Below, piece by piece: positions 5,207 to 5,388 of a stretch of DNA of 5,388 nucleotides (position 1 is the stretch's first letter; every line of letters begins with the position of its first letter). The stretch comes from Nostoc cf. edaphicum LEGE 07299 (lineage in GTDB: Bacteria; Cyanobacteriota; Cyanobacteriia; Cyanobacteriales; Nostocaceae), in NCBI RefSeq assembly GCF_015207245.1, contig NZ_JADEXF010000311.1, positions 1-5,388 on the forward strand. Direction: 5' to 3'. The notes below the pieces were generated by a model. It worked only from the letters and a program-made list of their open reading frames with translations, made no database searches and was not told where the DNA came from. Made by a program: the position numbers and the translations under genes.

Positions 5207-5388
5207 GTCTATCAGATAAGAAAGTAAAATATTAGTCTACTTGAGCAGACTTGAGCTATTATTCCAGAATTTGAGTTCTGGACGGTAGTTAGTAAGCACG
5301 AAAATTGGGAATTATAGCGATTCTCATTTTAAACAGGTATACGCATAAGATTACACAACTTTGTGCTACTGCTAAATTATTTGTGAAC
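5207..5388. other. Non-coding right flank with two small dyads and a short direct repeat
   Basis: No ATG occurs on the plus strand here, and the minus-strand ATGs run into stops within about a dozen codons. Visible structures are AGTCT (5234-5238) facing AGACT (5247-5251), ACTTGAGC repeated at 5239-5246 and 5249-5256, and a perfect 7-bp stem TCCAGAA (5263-5269) with TTCTGGA (5276-5282) around a 6-nt loop. None is followed by a T-tract on either strand, so none is a convincing intrinsic terminator. The stretch may be the leader or promoter of a gene beyond the window. Confidence 0.4.

Noticed and set aside
5263..5282. Rho-independent terminator
   Set aside because: The 7-bp stem is perfect but no T-tract follows on either strand.
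5311..5332. Possible Fur-type box (ATGAGAAT-like half site on the minus strand)
   Set aside because: Only one half matches; the other half does not align to the usual 19-bp palindrome, and no adjacent gene is visible.
5084..5388. CRISPR array, tRNA or other structured RNA gene
   Set aside because: No regularly spaced direct repeats and no cloverleaf arms; the repeats seen are TIRs, target duplications and small dyads.

Overview
The window looks like filamentous-cyanobacterial (Nostocales-like) chromosome. Three things suggest this: four exact copies of the HIP1 octamer GCGATCGC, a gene for what reads as the cyanobacterial C-3',4' carotenoid desaturase CrtD, and AT-leaning intergenic DNA with short interspersed repeats. 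The genus is inferred from style and recall, not from any search.

Layout. (1) Positions 1-1318, minus strand: the first 439 codons of a large protein that runs off the left edge. It has a metzincin-type zinc metalloprotease domain (HEVGHTLGLEHD plus a Met-turn), then a PPC-like beta domain, then the start of an FG-GAP/VCBS-type calcium-binding repeat array with a 159-nt period. (2) Positions 1319-1512: a divergent intergenic region with a 77-nt imperfect inverted repeat. (3) Positions 1513-3021, plus strand: crtD. (4) Positions 3040-3777, minus strand: a class I SAM-dependent methyltransferase, convergent with crtD across an 18-nt gap. (5) Positions 3778-3974: a second divergent intergenic region with a plausible promoter overlapped by a small dyad. 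(6) Positions 3975-5081, plus strand: a 368-aa saccharopine-dehydrogenase-like NAD(P)-dependent oxidoreductase of unknown substrate. (7) Positions 5084-5196: a 113-bp MITE-like element with 18-bp terminal inverted repeats (17/18 matched), flanked by perfect 10-bp direct repeats. The left repeat contains the stop codon of gene 6. (8) Positions 5207-5388: non-coding sequence with two small dyads.

How the genes relate. No two neighbouring genes are co-directional, so there is no operon and little basis for one shared pathway. CrtD belongs to myxol/myxoxanthophyll synthesis. The methyltransferase and the saccharopine-dehydrogenase-like enzyme could act on small molecules, but nothing here ties them to carotenoids. 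The protease is probably exported and independent of the rest. I see no new multi-gene system. The most solid unusual signal is the MITE with its target-site duplication at the stop codon of gene 6. The inverted repeat between the protease and crtD and the near-identical repeats in the protease come next.
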